DNA of 64,000 nucleotides from Acanthosepion pharaonis (Eukaryota > Mollusca > Cephalopoda > Sepiida > Sepiidae). Under the pieces are notes generated by a model. The model saw only the letters and a program-made list of their open reading frames with translations. It had not been told where the DNA came from and made no database searches. The stretch spans positions 1,263,501 through 1,327,500 of the forward strand of contig CAHIKZ030002090.1 in the NCBI GenBank assembly GCA_903632075.3, in the 5' to 3' direction. This document shows positions 1 to 10,787 of this stretch, in pieces. Position 1 is the stretch's first letter; each line of letters begins with the position of its first letter. Made by a program: the position numbers and the translations under genes.

Positions 1-640
1 TGTATCCATTATTTCGACTAAATATTTCTATTCTGTTTCTGTATCTGTTTTCTATGCTTTAATATTTAAATTAGTTGGGCAGATCGTATAGTAAGACAGT
101 GCTTTACTACTGTTAAATAATGGTTTATTTTTTTATTTAGTATCAGATTAGTAATACTAGTAAAATTAGATCAAGAAAATTGTAACAGGAATTTAAAATC
201 GAGACCCCAATGGCAAAGCACAATGATACTCAGTAGTAAACCATTTTAAATCTTTATATGGTTAAAAAATGACTAAATAAGACATAAAGATTTTAACCTA
301 CAATTTTAATTTAACTATCGCTGCACTTAAAAATTGCTTTTGCTTTAAAATACTATTCGTTTGAGTCAACAGTTTAAAAACCTTTAATAAAATATTAGAA
401 CTATACACAATCTTATAACAAATATGAATCGAAAAACTATTTTCAAGGAGGTTATTTATTAAAAAACATATGCCGGTTTTATTTTATTTGACCACACTGC
501 GCGTCTGCGAACTGTCCCTGAGCACATTCCCAAAACAGATTATTCTTAACATGTGCGATTGCGAAACGGCGTCTGTGAAATGGCGATCGCAAGTGATTCT
601 AACCTAACATCGCAGTGTTAGAATCGATAAGATTAATGAG
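1..640. other. AT-rich stretch, no feature recognised
   Basis: No coding frame, RNA gene or known repeat was recognised. A slightly GC-richer part from about 485 to 660 precedes a segment that recurs near 5,040. Confidence 0.5.
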
Positions 641-744
641 AACGGTAATAAGACTCGGAGAATCTTGCTGCCATTCTATCCACAATGACAGTCTCCAGAA
701 ATCTGATAGGGACTCGTAAGTGGATGACTAATAAGAAAACTAAT

Positions 745-745
<1 letters not shown>
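640..745 (+). repeat. Dispersed repeat, copy 1 (pairs with 5040-5137)
   Basis: About 100 bp aligns by eye with 5040-5137 in the same orientation. Both share a segment reading TCCAGAAATCTGAT followed by a similar 3' flank. The copy runs straight into a (TA)n array. Family unknown; it may be part of a PLE because the second copy lies next to PLE terminal sequence. Confidence 0.55.
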
Positions 746-1073
<328 letters not shown>

Positions 1074-1150
1074 AAGTGTAGGAGAACGAACAGTAGGATT
1101 ACAACGTTCAAAACATTAATTTAAAAATAGTGCTCAATACATAAAGTACA
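1074..1150 (+). repeat. Post-TA repeat flank with AGTGCTCAATAC motif
   Basis: This stretch follows the TA array and resembles 57217-57290, which also follows a TA array; both contain an AACGTTC...CATTAATT core. The motif AGTGCTCAATAC lies at 1129-1140 and recurs next to other palindromic or ribozyme-like repeats in the window. Confidence 0.5.
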
Positions 1151-1151
1151 T

Positions 1152-1310
1152 TTGCACATTTTTGTTTCAACGTTTTTCAAAAAAAAAAGGGAAAACCTTT
1201 TTTAGACGTCTCATCAGGTGACTTAGATTCCGTAACACCATAATCCCCCCACCTGATGAGACATCTAAAAAATCTTTTCCCTTTTTTGATGTTGAAACCA
1301 AAATGTACAA
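1152..1310. mobile_element. Palindromic (MITE-like) element with hammerhead-like cores on both strands
   Basis: Arms 1152-1220 and 1249-1310 are imperfect inverted repeats of about 62-69 bp around a spacer of about 28 bp. On the plus strand CTGATGA (1253-1259) is followed by GACATC, a 22-nt loop, GATGTT and GAAA (1294-1297). GACATC and GATGTT can pair as a hammerhead stem II. The minus strand carries the mirror set, with CTGATGA at 1217-1211 and GAAA at 1168-1165. No convincing stem I or stem III with a cleavage site was found, so activity is not claimed. Confidence 0.6.
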
Positions 1311-1475
1311 TATGTAGTAGATATGTACATGTTCTAATGTAACATCTCATAAGATTTTTTTTTAAGCATTTCACCACAAGCAAGGCGGGAAGCCACTAGG
1401 ACGCAAGGGGTTACAGAAAATTTAGAGCAAGATCAGATAGAAGTGATAGAAGAAAGGATGAGGGTAGTGGATAGA

Positions 1476-1969
1476 TCAAGGCAACTGGAGATGTCGATTG
1501 ACATTACACTTGAATAGCTGGAGATTATAGCTCACAGGGAAACAGGAAAAGGGAAGGGAGTTCCACAGGCGAGAGGTGCGAGACATGAAGCTATTAGAGT
1601 AGAAGAGACGGCTATATTTAGGAGTTTCGACAGTGAAGGGGTGAGAGCGGGATGCCAGCCTCGTGAGGCGCTGGAACTCATGACGTCTGGGAACCAGCGA
1701 ATGCAGCTCCTCGGAGCAATTTCCATGAAAGTATTTGTAGATCAGACAGAGGGAGGCGACGGCGCGTCTGTGAGAAAGTGACTGTAGACGAGACGCCAAG
1801 GCAGGGCCAACTACATTGCATATCCGCCTCTGGAGCCTATCAAGAACCCCGAGGCAGACAGAAGGGGCGCCAGACCATATATGGCAGCAATACTCCATGC
1901 AAGGGCGAATTGTTGTTTTGTAGATCTGGAGGATCGACTCCGGGGAGAAAAAACGGAGCCAACTTTCCT

Positions 1970-1973
<4 letters not shown>
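1476..1973 (-). pseudogene. CR1/jockey-type LINE reverse transcriptase, 3' fragment
   Basis: The minus strand encodes the C-terminal part of a non-LTR retrotransposon polyprotein. Recognisable segments are FSPESILQIYK, RPCMEYCCHIW, LDRLQRRICN, SHRRAVASL, RSHPFTVETP and RLWNSLP, in the usual order for CR1/jockey-like LINEs. The catalytic part of the reverse transcriptase is absent, because the copy is 5'-truncated at a (TA)n array starting at 1974. A frame slip lies just before FSPES relative to the related copy at 2390-2880. The reading frame ends at about 1476 and may include the native C-terminus. Dead copy. The family class is confident; the clade name is inference. Confidence 0.85.

Positions 1974-2026
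<53 letters not shown>
1974..2026. repeat. (TA)n microsatellite at LINE truncation point
   Basis: Pure TA array. It directly abuts the 5' end of the minus-strand LINE fragment and is followed by AGTGCTCAATGA at 2027-2038. Confidence 0.95.
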
Positions 2027-2028
<2 letters not shown>

Positions 2029-2389
2029 TGCTCAATGATATATAACAATATATTATATTGAACCCGATTAAAATAGATTTTACTATAAGACTTATTAATA
2101 TTAATATAAAACGTAGCATTAATATTTATAGCACCCGTCATTAATATCACCTTTTCTGTCTCTATATACACATATATAATTCGATATGTATATTATAGAT
2201 TCTATTGATTATTTTATTCATTATGTGTGTATATCTAATTTCACTAATGTAACTATAATGCTAGGTTCAAAATGCATTGTATATATCGTCTTAACATATA
2301 ATTAAGTTAACATCGTAAGAGCTAAGTTTATATATTTATATATATTACGACTTAACTTACGTGCTAATAAAAAGAAAAAGGTTTCAGTA

Positions 2390-2880
2390 CATCAGAAAGA
2401 GGTGAAATTTCTGCTGGGACACGTATTGATGATATAGGTCTTGGAGAATATTTACAGGACATTTTGAAGGCAGGGCTTTCAAAGGGAAACGGCGAATACC
2501 TATTTAATGTGAGAGCGAACAGCAGAGCAAAGACGAACAGGCATGGTAAAGAGTCAAACGTTACTTAGACTTACAGATACTAAACCCCAGGAGTGTGACA
2601 CTCTACGCCTTGTTGGCTTCACGTTTTCCGCTGACATGAATTTGAGCGACTATATCGAATCAATTGCTACGTCTCCTGCAAGGAAAGTTGGTTCCCTGTG
2701 CCGTGCCAGAAAATCTTTCTCGTCAGAATCCATCTTTCGCATTTATAAATCTATCATTTTTCTGTACATTGAATACTATTGCTATATCTGGTCTGGTGTT
2801 CCTGCTGTACATCTCAAGATTCTTGACAAAATCCATAGAAAGATCTGTAATGTAATCGATCCTAACCAGGCATCTTGACT
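2390..2880 (+). pseudogene. CR1/jockey-type LINE fragment (end of RT domain)
   Basis: The plus strand encodes a segment just after the reverse-transcriptase active site. It contains LVGFTFSADMNLSDYIESIA, ARKVGSLCRAR, SSESIFRIYKS, YIEYYCYIWSG and LDKIHRKICNV. It is the same LINE type as the minus-strand copy at 1476-1973, so the two are arranged convergently around a TA array. The frame stops at about 2876 and the polyprotein end is missing. Upstream (2390-2540) the coding sequence is broken by frameshifts. No function remains. Confidence 0.82.
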
Positions 2881-2934
2881 TCAGTCACTTCAGAGACAGA
2901 CAAATATTATTACAAATTAAAAGAAAAAAAAATG

Positions 2935-3225
2935 ATGAACTCCTGTTTAATATCTAATCATCTTTTCAGCAGTGAATGTTGGACAATCTCAACACAGATG
3001 GAATAGGGATGTGAAACAATGAATACTGAGAAAAACATGAACAGAACATATGAATAATTAGGAAGTTTTAAGGAGATTATAAACTACAAGAAAGAAATAG
3101 TTTATATATCTGGGGCATATAATGAGGAAAGATGTTGGCGAATATAAAACTTAAAGAATACATTGACGGCAAGAGATGCAGGGTGAGACCAAATTAATGT
3201 ATATGGGTGAATGGATAGCAGAATG
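2935..3225 (+). pseudogene. RTE-like LINE, 3'-end fragment
   Basis: In broken frames the plus strand spells the familiar C-terminal run of an APE-type LINE: SECWTIST, then a segment like MLRxTWTEHMNN, then LGHIMRK. It matches the same region in copies at 23860-25110, 28640-29020 and (minus strand) 43400-43790. Several frameshifts and stops are present. The 5' part is missing and the join to the preceding CR1-like fragment is abrupt at about 2880-2935. Confidence 0.7.
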
Positions 3226-4435
3226 AGGAAAAAAAAAGGGAAGTTCTGGAGAGCCATTATCGCTCTCGTTTTGAAAGGATACGGCTGTACAAAAAGCTAG
3301 TCCATCAGAGTGAAGTTCAAATTCGAGAAATGTGCATGGTAACGGCAGTTGCTGAATTACGAACCCGGAAAACCCCTAAGGCGCCAAATGGAAAGAAAGA
3401 ACTACAATTGTCTAGAAATACTGGAAATATTCAACCAAGCAGAAGAAAATAAAAGAAAAGAATTCCTCAGAAGAACTACGAAGATTTTAGCACTCAATAG
3501 TAGAAACATAAGTACATAAATAGACGAACAATATCAAAAGTAAGATATTCGGGAACATCCAAAAACTGTTCAATAAAAAAAAGAGATTTCGATTAAAGAA
3601 CGAGGAAACTGATTATCACGTTTCGCAATCTTGTGATGACAATGATAGGCTTTTTAATAAAAAGGAATGGGAAGAACATTTGGCAAGCATGGACCATCGT
3701 TCCCGCAATCAAATGGAGTGTCGAAAGGACGATTTTTCTTATTTAACTGCTATTATTTTAACTACCTTCACTCCTCGGCATTGTTTATTGTTAAAAAAAC
3801 GATGATTAGAATTATAACAAAAACCTAAACATTATTCAATGAAAGTGAATTCATACATTTTTTGTTCATTGAGAATTTACAACAAAAATATTAAACACTA
3901 TTTATTAAATTGTTTACTTCCAAGAATAATTTTATAATTACAACATTCTAAAACTAATACAATTAAAACTAATTTAATTCAATATTTAACATATACCAAT
4001 TTATAAAGAAATGAATATGAAAATATTTAACATTTTATAAAGTTCGAATCAACTGGCAATTAGCCGATGGTTTGCTAAGCATTGCAAAAAGTAATATAAT
4101 AAACAGTATAAATAAGCACTCTCATAGATAAATAGGGTTTATTATTTTTGTTGTCAATTCTCAAGTACAAAGAAAATATATAAATTCATTTTCATATGTT
4201 TAGGTTGTTGGGATGATGGGTTGTTTTGTTTTACGGCATATCAACACCTCAATGGGTTATTTCATGCCAACAAGATTTTTATTGCTGGTAATTTTTTTTT
4301 CAAAAATGTATTGCTGATAATATTTTTCCTTCAAAAATTTTTTGGTGGTAATAATTCCTTTTTTTTTTACAAAGTATTTCTGGTATTAAAACCTATTTTT
4401 ACACTTTCATAGTATTTTGACCCAAGTTTTGGTGT
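3226..4435. other. No clear feature; possible old LINE debris 3240-3720
   Basis: From about 3240 to 3720 a Lys/Glu/Arg-rich frame with many stops could be old LINE 5'-ORF debris, but I cannot name it. The rest (3720-4435) is AT-rich with nothing recognisable. Confidence 0.35.
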
Positions 4436-4645
4436 TAACTATTTGACCCAAGCTGGTGACCTAACAGGTGCTACCACCCCGGGTCAGGGTGGACCTGGGA
4501 ACACCAGCAGTTAAGAGGTGGTTCGACGCTCCTCAAAACCTCCTGATCAGAGGCTTTGCTGTTGGACGTAGTTTATCGTCTTACCCAGGACGCGGGTGTA
4601 GTTTATCGTCTTACCCAGGACGGATGTTTAGCTTGTATTATTATT
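4436..4645. repeat. GC-richer segment with a 30-bp tandem duplication
   Basis: A 25-bp block beginning GTAGTTTATCGTC occurs at 4568 and again at 4598, a 30-bp period. The segment is clearly GC-richer than its surroundings, which fits a SINE-like insertion. No tRNA boxes were recognised. Confidence 0.45.
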
Positions 4646-5039
4646 TTTATAATCACTTTTAAAAACAATAAACATTGCCGAAGAGTAAAGGCAGCTAAAA
4701 TAAAAGCGTTGTAATGGGAAAAACTTCCCTTTGATACATCGTTTTTTGAGGGCACGAAGATCCATGTTTGTCGGAGATTTGTCAGTAAAATTCTGTCGAC
4801 TTGGCTATCGGGGTATTTGAAGATGCCATGTTGCGCAGGATAATGAAAGTCTAAGACAAGAATATGCAATAAAACAATCAGAAGTACAAATGTGATATCG
4901 CAAATCTTCAAGAGAGGGAAAATGAAGAGAACAATTGCTGAATTATTTCCGGAGGCAGACAATACGAATTGAAGCTGAAATGAAATGGATATGATTGCAA
5001 AGGGACTAGACCATGGTGATGCGAAGATCGATAAGTGTA
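4646..5039. other. No recognised feature
   Basis: Open minus-strand frames of about 100 to 160 codons overlap here. Their composition and lack of any motif give no support for a gene. The sequence leads into the repeat at 5040. Confidence 0.4.
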
Positions 5040-5137
5040 CTGACGATAGTAATAAAGTTCGGAGAAATTTGCTGTCATTTGATCTTCATTGACCGCTTCC
5101 AGAAATCTGATGTGGACATGCAAGATGAATGACTGTG
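5040..5137 (+). repeat. Dispersed repeat, copy 2 (pairs with 640-745)
   Basis: Second copy of the repeat described at 640-745, same orientation. It lies about 50 bp before PLE-type terminal sequence. Confidence 0.55.
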
Positions 5138-5184
5138 GCGGCGAAGGATAAAACAAAGTCTTGCCTCGAAAAAAAATTCGTGTT

Positions 5185-5424
5185 TTCTGTGCTCTCTGTC
5201 GAAAAATAAAAGAAGTATCAAGTGTCGACTGTAGTCGGGTATTTACATTATTCGGATTATTGTCCTCATCTTTGTCGCCATGTTTATCACAATGTTTCGG
5301 CCGTTGTACGCTCTGGCCTTCTCCAGGTGGTTGGAATGTCGAACTGAATCCTTTATTTCGCTCGCTGGGGTAGATTGTTCTAGTTCCACGTATCACGTTT
5401 AATGGATGTCAGTTATCTCCTGTT

Positions 5425-5425
<1 letters not shown>
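5185..5425 (-). mobile_element. PLE-type terminal repeat with hammerhead-like motif
   Basis: Minus-strand copy of the repeat also present at 7145-7330 (minus), 7400-7566 (plus) and 61177-61260 (minus). It contains CCTGGAGA, then an A, then GGCC...GGCC, then GAAACATT (5293-5328). Drawn as a hammerhead, GGCC/GGCC is stem II, CAC/GTG is stem I, and AC/GT is a minimal stem III. Penelope-like elements are known to carry hammerhead ribozymes in their terminal repeats. The core differs from CTGATGA, so activity is doubtful. Confidence 0.6.
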
Positions 5426-5672
<247 letters not shown>

Positions 5673-5675
5673 ATA

Positions 5676-6029
5676 CAGGGTGGCAATAAAAGTTACTATA
5701 CATATAGTACTTATAATAAATTGGTAATTATCAAAGATTCCGTTTTCGCAAAGAAATCGAAAAATATCGATGACCTCAAGCAATTTCTTCGAGATGCATT
5801 TGCAGACTTACGCCGTCAAAACCATTTGTGTCGTGACATTCGTCGGAGCATTCTATCACGTATTGAATTCTATCACGTATTGAAGCTGGTGACTTGCAGT
5901 TCGAACAGTATCGATAATTAATTTACTATTATTTATTATAGCATTTTATTGTTATTAACCAGAAGTTGGACTGTTCGTTGTCTTAACTGTTATTTTAATT
6001 AATTGTATAGAGACTTTATTGCCTACCTG
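5676..6029 (+). mobile_element. Internally deleted mariner-like transposon with matching TIRs
   Basis: The left end reads CAGGGTGGCAATAAAAGTT. The right end, reverse complemented, reads CAGGTAGGCAATAAAGTC, so about 25 bp of terminal inverted repeat can be aligned with few mismatches. TATA flanks both ends, consistent with a TA target duplication. The element is only 354 bp and retains the 3' end of a transposase gene. It lies directly after a TA/TG array. The Tc1/mariner superfamily assignment rests on the TA flank and the protein tail. Confidence 0.72.
5715..5921 (+). pseudogene. Mariner-like transposase C-terminal remnant
   Basis: The plus strand encodes a segment resembling the last 60 residues of mariner-type transposases, with IDDLKQFLRDAFADL, then HLCRD, then RRSILSRIE. 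The catalytic DDE/D residues lie upstream in intact relatives and are absent. A 16-bp block (TCTATCACGTATTGAA) is duplicated in tandem at about 5850-5883, shifting the final residues. It sits inside the TIR-bounded element 5676-6029. Non-functional. Confidence 0.65.
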
Positions 6030-6049
6030 TATATAGACACAATCACAAA

Positions 6050-6275
6050 AATCCAACTTTTGACAATAAGTAATATTTACTAAACAACGGCTTAAATTAA
6101 CAAAAAGTACTCAATACAATTTTCCAAAAACAAACTGCAAGATATAATAATTGGAAGTACCAATCTTTTTGATACGTTGGTTTCTACCAATCAAGTAACA
6201 TCATGTAGTAAAATTTAGTGTGCCATCCTCAGATACTTTTATATACACGATTATGCTGGTAGAGGGGAAAAAGAG
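6050..6275 (+). repeat. Dispersed repeat, copy 1 (pairs with 31263-31480)
   Basis: About 220 bp aligns with 31263-31480 in the same orientation. Shared landmarks are AACGGCTTAAATTAA, AGTACTCAATACA (6106-6118) and ATTATGCTGGTA near the right end. The motif is a variant of the AGTGCTCAATACA motif found beside palindromes. Function unknown. Confidence 0.7.
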
Positions 6276-6485
6276 AGAAGTAAAGAGAGGAGAGAAAAAA
6301 TTGCATGTTCTATACAAATGCATACATACACACATACGTATATGGAGATGGGAGAACGAAAACTGGTTCTCAAAATATGAAGAACAATTTAAAATGGAGC
6401 CAACCGAAGAAAATTCATTTTAAAAGAAAGTAAACAACACCCGCAACCTCGTCGACGCCACGCTACACCCACCAATATTTAAGTC

Positions 6486-7131
6486 ATGAAAGGAAATCAC
6501 ACTATTGACAAAATTCAGCCCAAATATTTGACACAAAGAGAATCAGAAATTCGCCAAGACAACCACCATGATTTCAACACAGAAATAGACCAACACGATA
6601 ACACAGTCAAAACCTCGGATGTACATAAACAAAACAAGCACAAAGAAAATATTTATAACAACAGGACAACAAATAGAAAGTACAACTTCAGGGAAAACAG
6701 ACCACGCAATCGGAATTACAGAAATAAGCCCAGACTGAACCAATGCCAAAACATGACAAACAAGTACGAGGGACAGAAAAACTGATACAATACAGAAATA
6801 CACAATGATCACAATTAAAACATCATAAAAATACTGACATTAGAAACAATAGACTGGAATCCCCCCCCTAATAACCATTTTTTTTAGAGAGAAACTAGAA
6901 ATACATGGAGACGGGATAGCCCACAACAACGAGAAACCGAAAGTAATCAATCTTTCACAAAAATCATTAGCACCCACACAAATAGACATCCTATGTAAAA
7001 GACTAAAATTCACACCAACGTCCCCAATAAACAAATGTAGCAGAAATTGAAGAGGATGTTTCGGAATTCTGTAGAAGACTCAGGCTAGCAGAACATTTTT
7101 TGAAGAAAAAAACAAAGTTAAATCGTTAGTA
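6486..7131 (+). pseudogene. Penelope-like element, N-terminal part of ORF
   Basis: The plus strand starts with an Asn/Arg/Lys-rich region (6486-6785). After a frame change it encodes a segment like KVINLSQKSLAPTQIDILCK and LKFTPTSP (about 6940-7035), followed by a decayed FxxxLRLxxFF-like stretch. This order precedes the reverse transcriptase in PLE proteins. The frame then breaks at a 435-bp insertion (7132-7566) and the reverse transcriptase follows from about 7690. PLEs are retroelements with a telomerase-related RT and often a GIY-YIG nuclease. This copy has several stops and frameshifts and is dead. Confidence 0.65.
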
Positions 7132-7577
7132 TCTGTCTATATTCCTGAGATGAGGTATTAATGTACATTATTTACACAATTTTACATTATGCGGACTATT
7201 GTCCTCATCTTTGTCGCCAGATTTATTAGAACGTTTCGGCCGTTGTACGCTCCGGCCGTTGTACGCAATGTCGAACTGAACCCTTTATTTCGCTCACTGG
7301 GGTAGACTATTCTAGTTCCACGTGCCATGTTTAATGGATGTCAGTTATCTTCTGTTAATTCCCCTCTCCAAGTTACCCACTGCCTTAACCGGGAATTGAA
7401 CTCACAGTCTTTGAGAACTAGAACAGTCTACCACAGTGAGCGAAATAAAGGGTTCAGTTCGACATTCCAACCACCTGAAGAAGGCCGGAATATACAACAG
7501 CCGAAACGTTGTAATAAATATGGCAACAAAGATGAGGACAATGGTCCGAATAATGTAAATAGTATCAATCGTTAGTA
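7121..7577. mobile_element. Inverted-repeat insertion with 11-bp target duplication (7132-7566)
   Basis: AATCGTTAGTA occurs at 7121-7131 and again at 7567-7577, a perfect 11-bp direct repeat bounding a 435-bp insert. The insert consists of a minus-oriented PLE-type terminal repeat (about 7145-7330), a spacer, and a plus-oriented copy of the same repeat (about 7400-7566). Each arm carries the GGCCGAAAC-type hammerhead-like motif; the plus arm has CTGAAGA, A, GGC...GCC, GAAACGTT at 7475-7510. The left edge (CTGTCTATATTCCTGAG) is also the edge of the copy at 61177. The insert splits the PLE frame between its N-terminal region and its RT. Confidence 0.78.
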
Positions 7578-7689
7578 AAAACCAAAAAAAAGATTATCAA
7601 CTCCCAAAAGGTAAAAATACAGCCCTTGATTAATTCTGTAATTACATCTCGAACTTCCCATTTGACAAACTGCAAATGCCCCAGACAAA

Positions 7690-9320
7690 GTCCAACTTCA
7701 CCAGACAACAATGAATCCAACTAAACGATCTAAAATTGGACACACATATTGTTATAAAAGAAGCTGATAAAGGAGGCGCATTTGTTATTATGGAGACAAG
7801 AAAATGCACAAGTATCATACAAAATATGTTACAGGACGATACCTACTATGAAGAAGCCAGAGAATACAAACTTCATAAAGTGATGAAAAAACTCACCAAT
7901 TTAATACATTTATATTGAGGCTGTCTAACTACTAAGGAATGTGACTATCTTATCAACTTTAGATGTAAAACACAATCTTTATGGAATACCTAAAGTACAC
8001 AAAAATTAACTCATCAACGAAACATGCAATATTACAAAAGCCGATTATGTGAATATACACGCACCAACCGACCCCAAACTGAGAGCTATAATAGTAAATC
8101 CAATTTGCGAGAGGCACTGCCTAAAACATCCTACTGAAACCTCTAATCAAACATGTTCGGAGTTTCATACGATATGATCTAGATTTTCTCAAACATCTAC
8201 CAAATTAGTTAAACCATAATATTACATAGTCTCAATGGATATTGTGAACCTATTTAGCAACATCCCACGCGACTACGGAATAGAGGCCATTAAATACTGA
8301 CTAGAAACGTTCCCTCATGAGCTACCAAACCGTTTCAATGGAAATTTCATCATAGAAAACCTTGAATTCATCAAAAAAAACAACTATGTCCAATTAAACA
8401 CCCTACCGACAAAAATCAGGAACAGCTATGGGGACAAAGTTTGCACCAACATATGCCAATTTAGTCGTGGGATACCATGAACTAAAAATCTATGAAAGAA
8501 CCTCAAAAATCTATGGGAATGATTTCAGCTACTACATAAATGAAAACAGAAAAAAAAATCTCTAGATGATTGTTTAATTCTGTGGAATAAAAATCTTGAT
8601 AAACTAAGGACATTCCAACTATTAATAATATAGAATCCTAGCATCCAATTTACTATGAAGTACAGGAACAAAAAAACAAAACAAAAAACTTCCCCTTTTA
8701 GACATATTAATAACAAAAAGATACACTAAACTAGAAACCGACATATATTTTAGACCTATTGACTATCAACTGTATCTCCTTTTTAGATTTTCCTATCTGA
8801 AACACACGCGTACCATTCCAGTGAACCTAGCCAAGCGAATCTGTACAATAGTATCAGACACGACAAGCGACATGATAGTCCACAAGAAGTCTAGAAGAGA
8901 TGGAAAAATACTTATCAAGTGAAAATACCTTCAAAGTTTAATTAACAATAGAATTGAAAAAGCAAAATAAATTGATATCCACACACTCCTAGAAATTAAA
9001 AAAAAAATCATCCCTTATATATCAACTTTCAACACAAAGAACACAGAAATCTACACACACATACAACTAAATCTACCAAACTTAATAAAGGACCAAAAAT
9101 GAAACAGCCAAAATCACTAAAAAAGATACTGACAAGTGCCAAATTGCAGACTACAAATAAAGAAAATCAGGTAAAAAAGATGTAACCGACCCATTTGCGG
9201 AATATTCAGCTACCTATTAGAAGGCCACTAACCTCAGTTCAAAGATGGATCCAAATTAAAAATGATTTCTCTGAGAATTTAATATACACACCAGAAATAT
9301 AGTCCTTAACTTACATATAG
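7690..9320 (+). pseudogene. Penelope-like element reverse transcriptase and degraded C-terminal region
   Basis: Read across frame changes, the plus strand gives successive PLE landmarks. These are IVIKEADKGGAFVIM (about 7740), LYGIPKVHK (about 7978), PKLRAIIVNP (about 8075), VSMDIVNLFSNIP (about 8230), the template-grip segment GTKFAPTYANL (about 8430), DDCLILW (about 8565), and LLDILITKRYTKLETDIYFRP (about 8700). A further stretch, RPICGIF...LEG...QFKDGS, at about 9190-9260 resembles the Cys/His-containing linker before the GIY-YIG nuclease in PLEs. No GIY-YIG motif was found beyond it. Multiple stops make it a pseudogene. Family assignment is strong and the exact clade is not determined. 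Confidence 0.88.
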
Positions 9321-9762
9321 AGGAGTGCGGAGGATGAAATCTGCCAAATTTTAATGTCTTCCCATTTTATCAATGCGACTAAAAAAATACCGCACAAACG
9401 CGTATTAATAAAGATACATTTTTTAGAACCACGTTTAAAAAAATTCTCAATTCATTGCATAAATCAGAGGCACGTCCCTCAAAATAGATTCTATCATACT
9501 TTCTTTAGCCTTGATTTTTTCATTTGTTCAAGACACAAGCGTCAACACGTGGGAATATAAAAATTACAAACTTTTTGAAAAGCTAAAAGCGAAGCCGGTT
9601 AAAGTAAAAGAATTTGCTTTGAAAACCCACTTCTAAGTAAAACAATTTTAATTTGAATATTTCTCTGTAAAAATATGGGTACCATAAATATTACATATAA
9701 ATATTAGGTGTTTTTCTAAATCTTATTTTCTTTATTGTACAAGTGTTTGTACAGTCTTTTCT

Positions 9763-9767
<5 letters not shown>
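9321..9767. other. AT-rich, no feature recognised
   Basis: A short open frame near 9354-9560 has no recognisable motif. A TA array begins at about 9768. Confidence 0.4.

Positions 9768-9808
<41 letters not shown>
9766..9808. repeat. (TA)n microsatellite
   Basis: Short pure TA array. Confidence 0.95.
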
Positions 9809-9810
<2 letters not shown>

Positions 9811-10007
9811 TAACTACACTCGTCTCGAAAAACCTTCGGTTTCTTGATTTGCTAATGATCAAATCAATTTCGAAGAAAAAAAAAAAAAGTTTTAAAAAAA
9901 AGAAAGAGGTAGGAACATGAACGTCTGTCGAAAATAATCATACAGCATACAGGTCCAAAGCCCAAAGAAAAAAAAACCCCGATGCTAGTAATCAACTAAC
10001 CCAAAAA

Positions 10008-10155
10008 AGTGCTCAATACAAAGTAGAGCAGACCTAGTCAAACCTAGAGAGCCAAACAAACCTAGCAAGATTTCACCTAAGCGGATCGTCAGGGAAAGCT
10101 GGCCAGCTTTCTCTGACGATCCGCTTAGGTGAAAGCTGGTATGCTCTCTAGGTTT

Positions 10156-10159
<4 letters not shown>
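10008..10159. mobile_element. Near-perfect loopless palindrome with AGTGCTCAATACA motif
   Basis: AGTGCTCAATACA lies at 10008-10020. A palindrome follows at 10036-10159. Its central arms 10071-10102 and 10103-10134 are reverse complements at 31 of 32 positions with no spacer. The outer arms (AGTCAAACCTAGAGAG and its complement) are separated from the centre by short unequal segments. The arms include a CCTAAGCGGATC...GGGAAAGC string that looks like a decayed hammerhead core. A TA array follows directly. Probably a foldback or MITE-like element. Confidence 0.7.

Positions 10160-10220
<61 letters not shown>
10160..10220. repeat. (TA)n(TG)n(TATG)n microsatellite
   Basis: Compound simple repeat directly after the palindrome. 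Confidence 0.95.
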
Positions 10221-10222
<2 letters not shown>

Positions 10223-10567
10223 AATCCCTATTTATGTATTTGTATGTAAATTATTTGTGGGTGATGTCTTTATTGCGTTGTTTGCTTAATTAGACATTTT
10301 CTGTGTTTAATTGTGTTATCATTGCTATGTATATGTTAGAAATTGAACGTGTAAAATATAATTTCATCCAAATTTGGGGTCACAAGCTGTATAATATTGA
10401 AAGATTTGTTATATATATGTATACAGATGCTTATATGAAATTTCATAGGTACATTTATAATCTTAATAGACGTATACTTGATTATTCCTTCGTGTCTCAT
10501 TAATTTTATAATTTATTAGTTTGACTACTATTATTATTTTAATACCATTATTTTTTTATTTTTTCTA

Positions 10568-10603
<36 letters not shown>

Positions 10604-10787
10604 GTAGTAGTAGTAGTAGTATCATTGTGTGCGTGTACGAGAAAATTACATGATTTTTCAGAAAATTCTTAATTACACATTATCTTTAATATTGAAGCTC
10701 TTTTTTTCTTGAATGTTTTTTTTATGGAAGCCTTATTAATAAAAACAAACAAACCAACAAGTAATAATATTAACTTTGAACATGGAC
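10221..10787. other. AT-rich, no gene recognised; (ATT)n at 10570-10620
   Basis: A 66-codon frame at 10303-10503 has no recognisable motif. An (ATT)n and (AGT)n simple repeat occupies about 10570-10620. Confidence 0.4.

Noticed and set aside
10303..10503. 66-codon ORF as a host exon
   Set aside because: No motif, no splice signals and AT-biased composition like the background.
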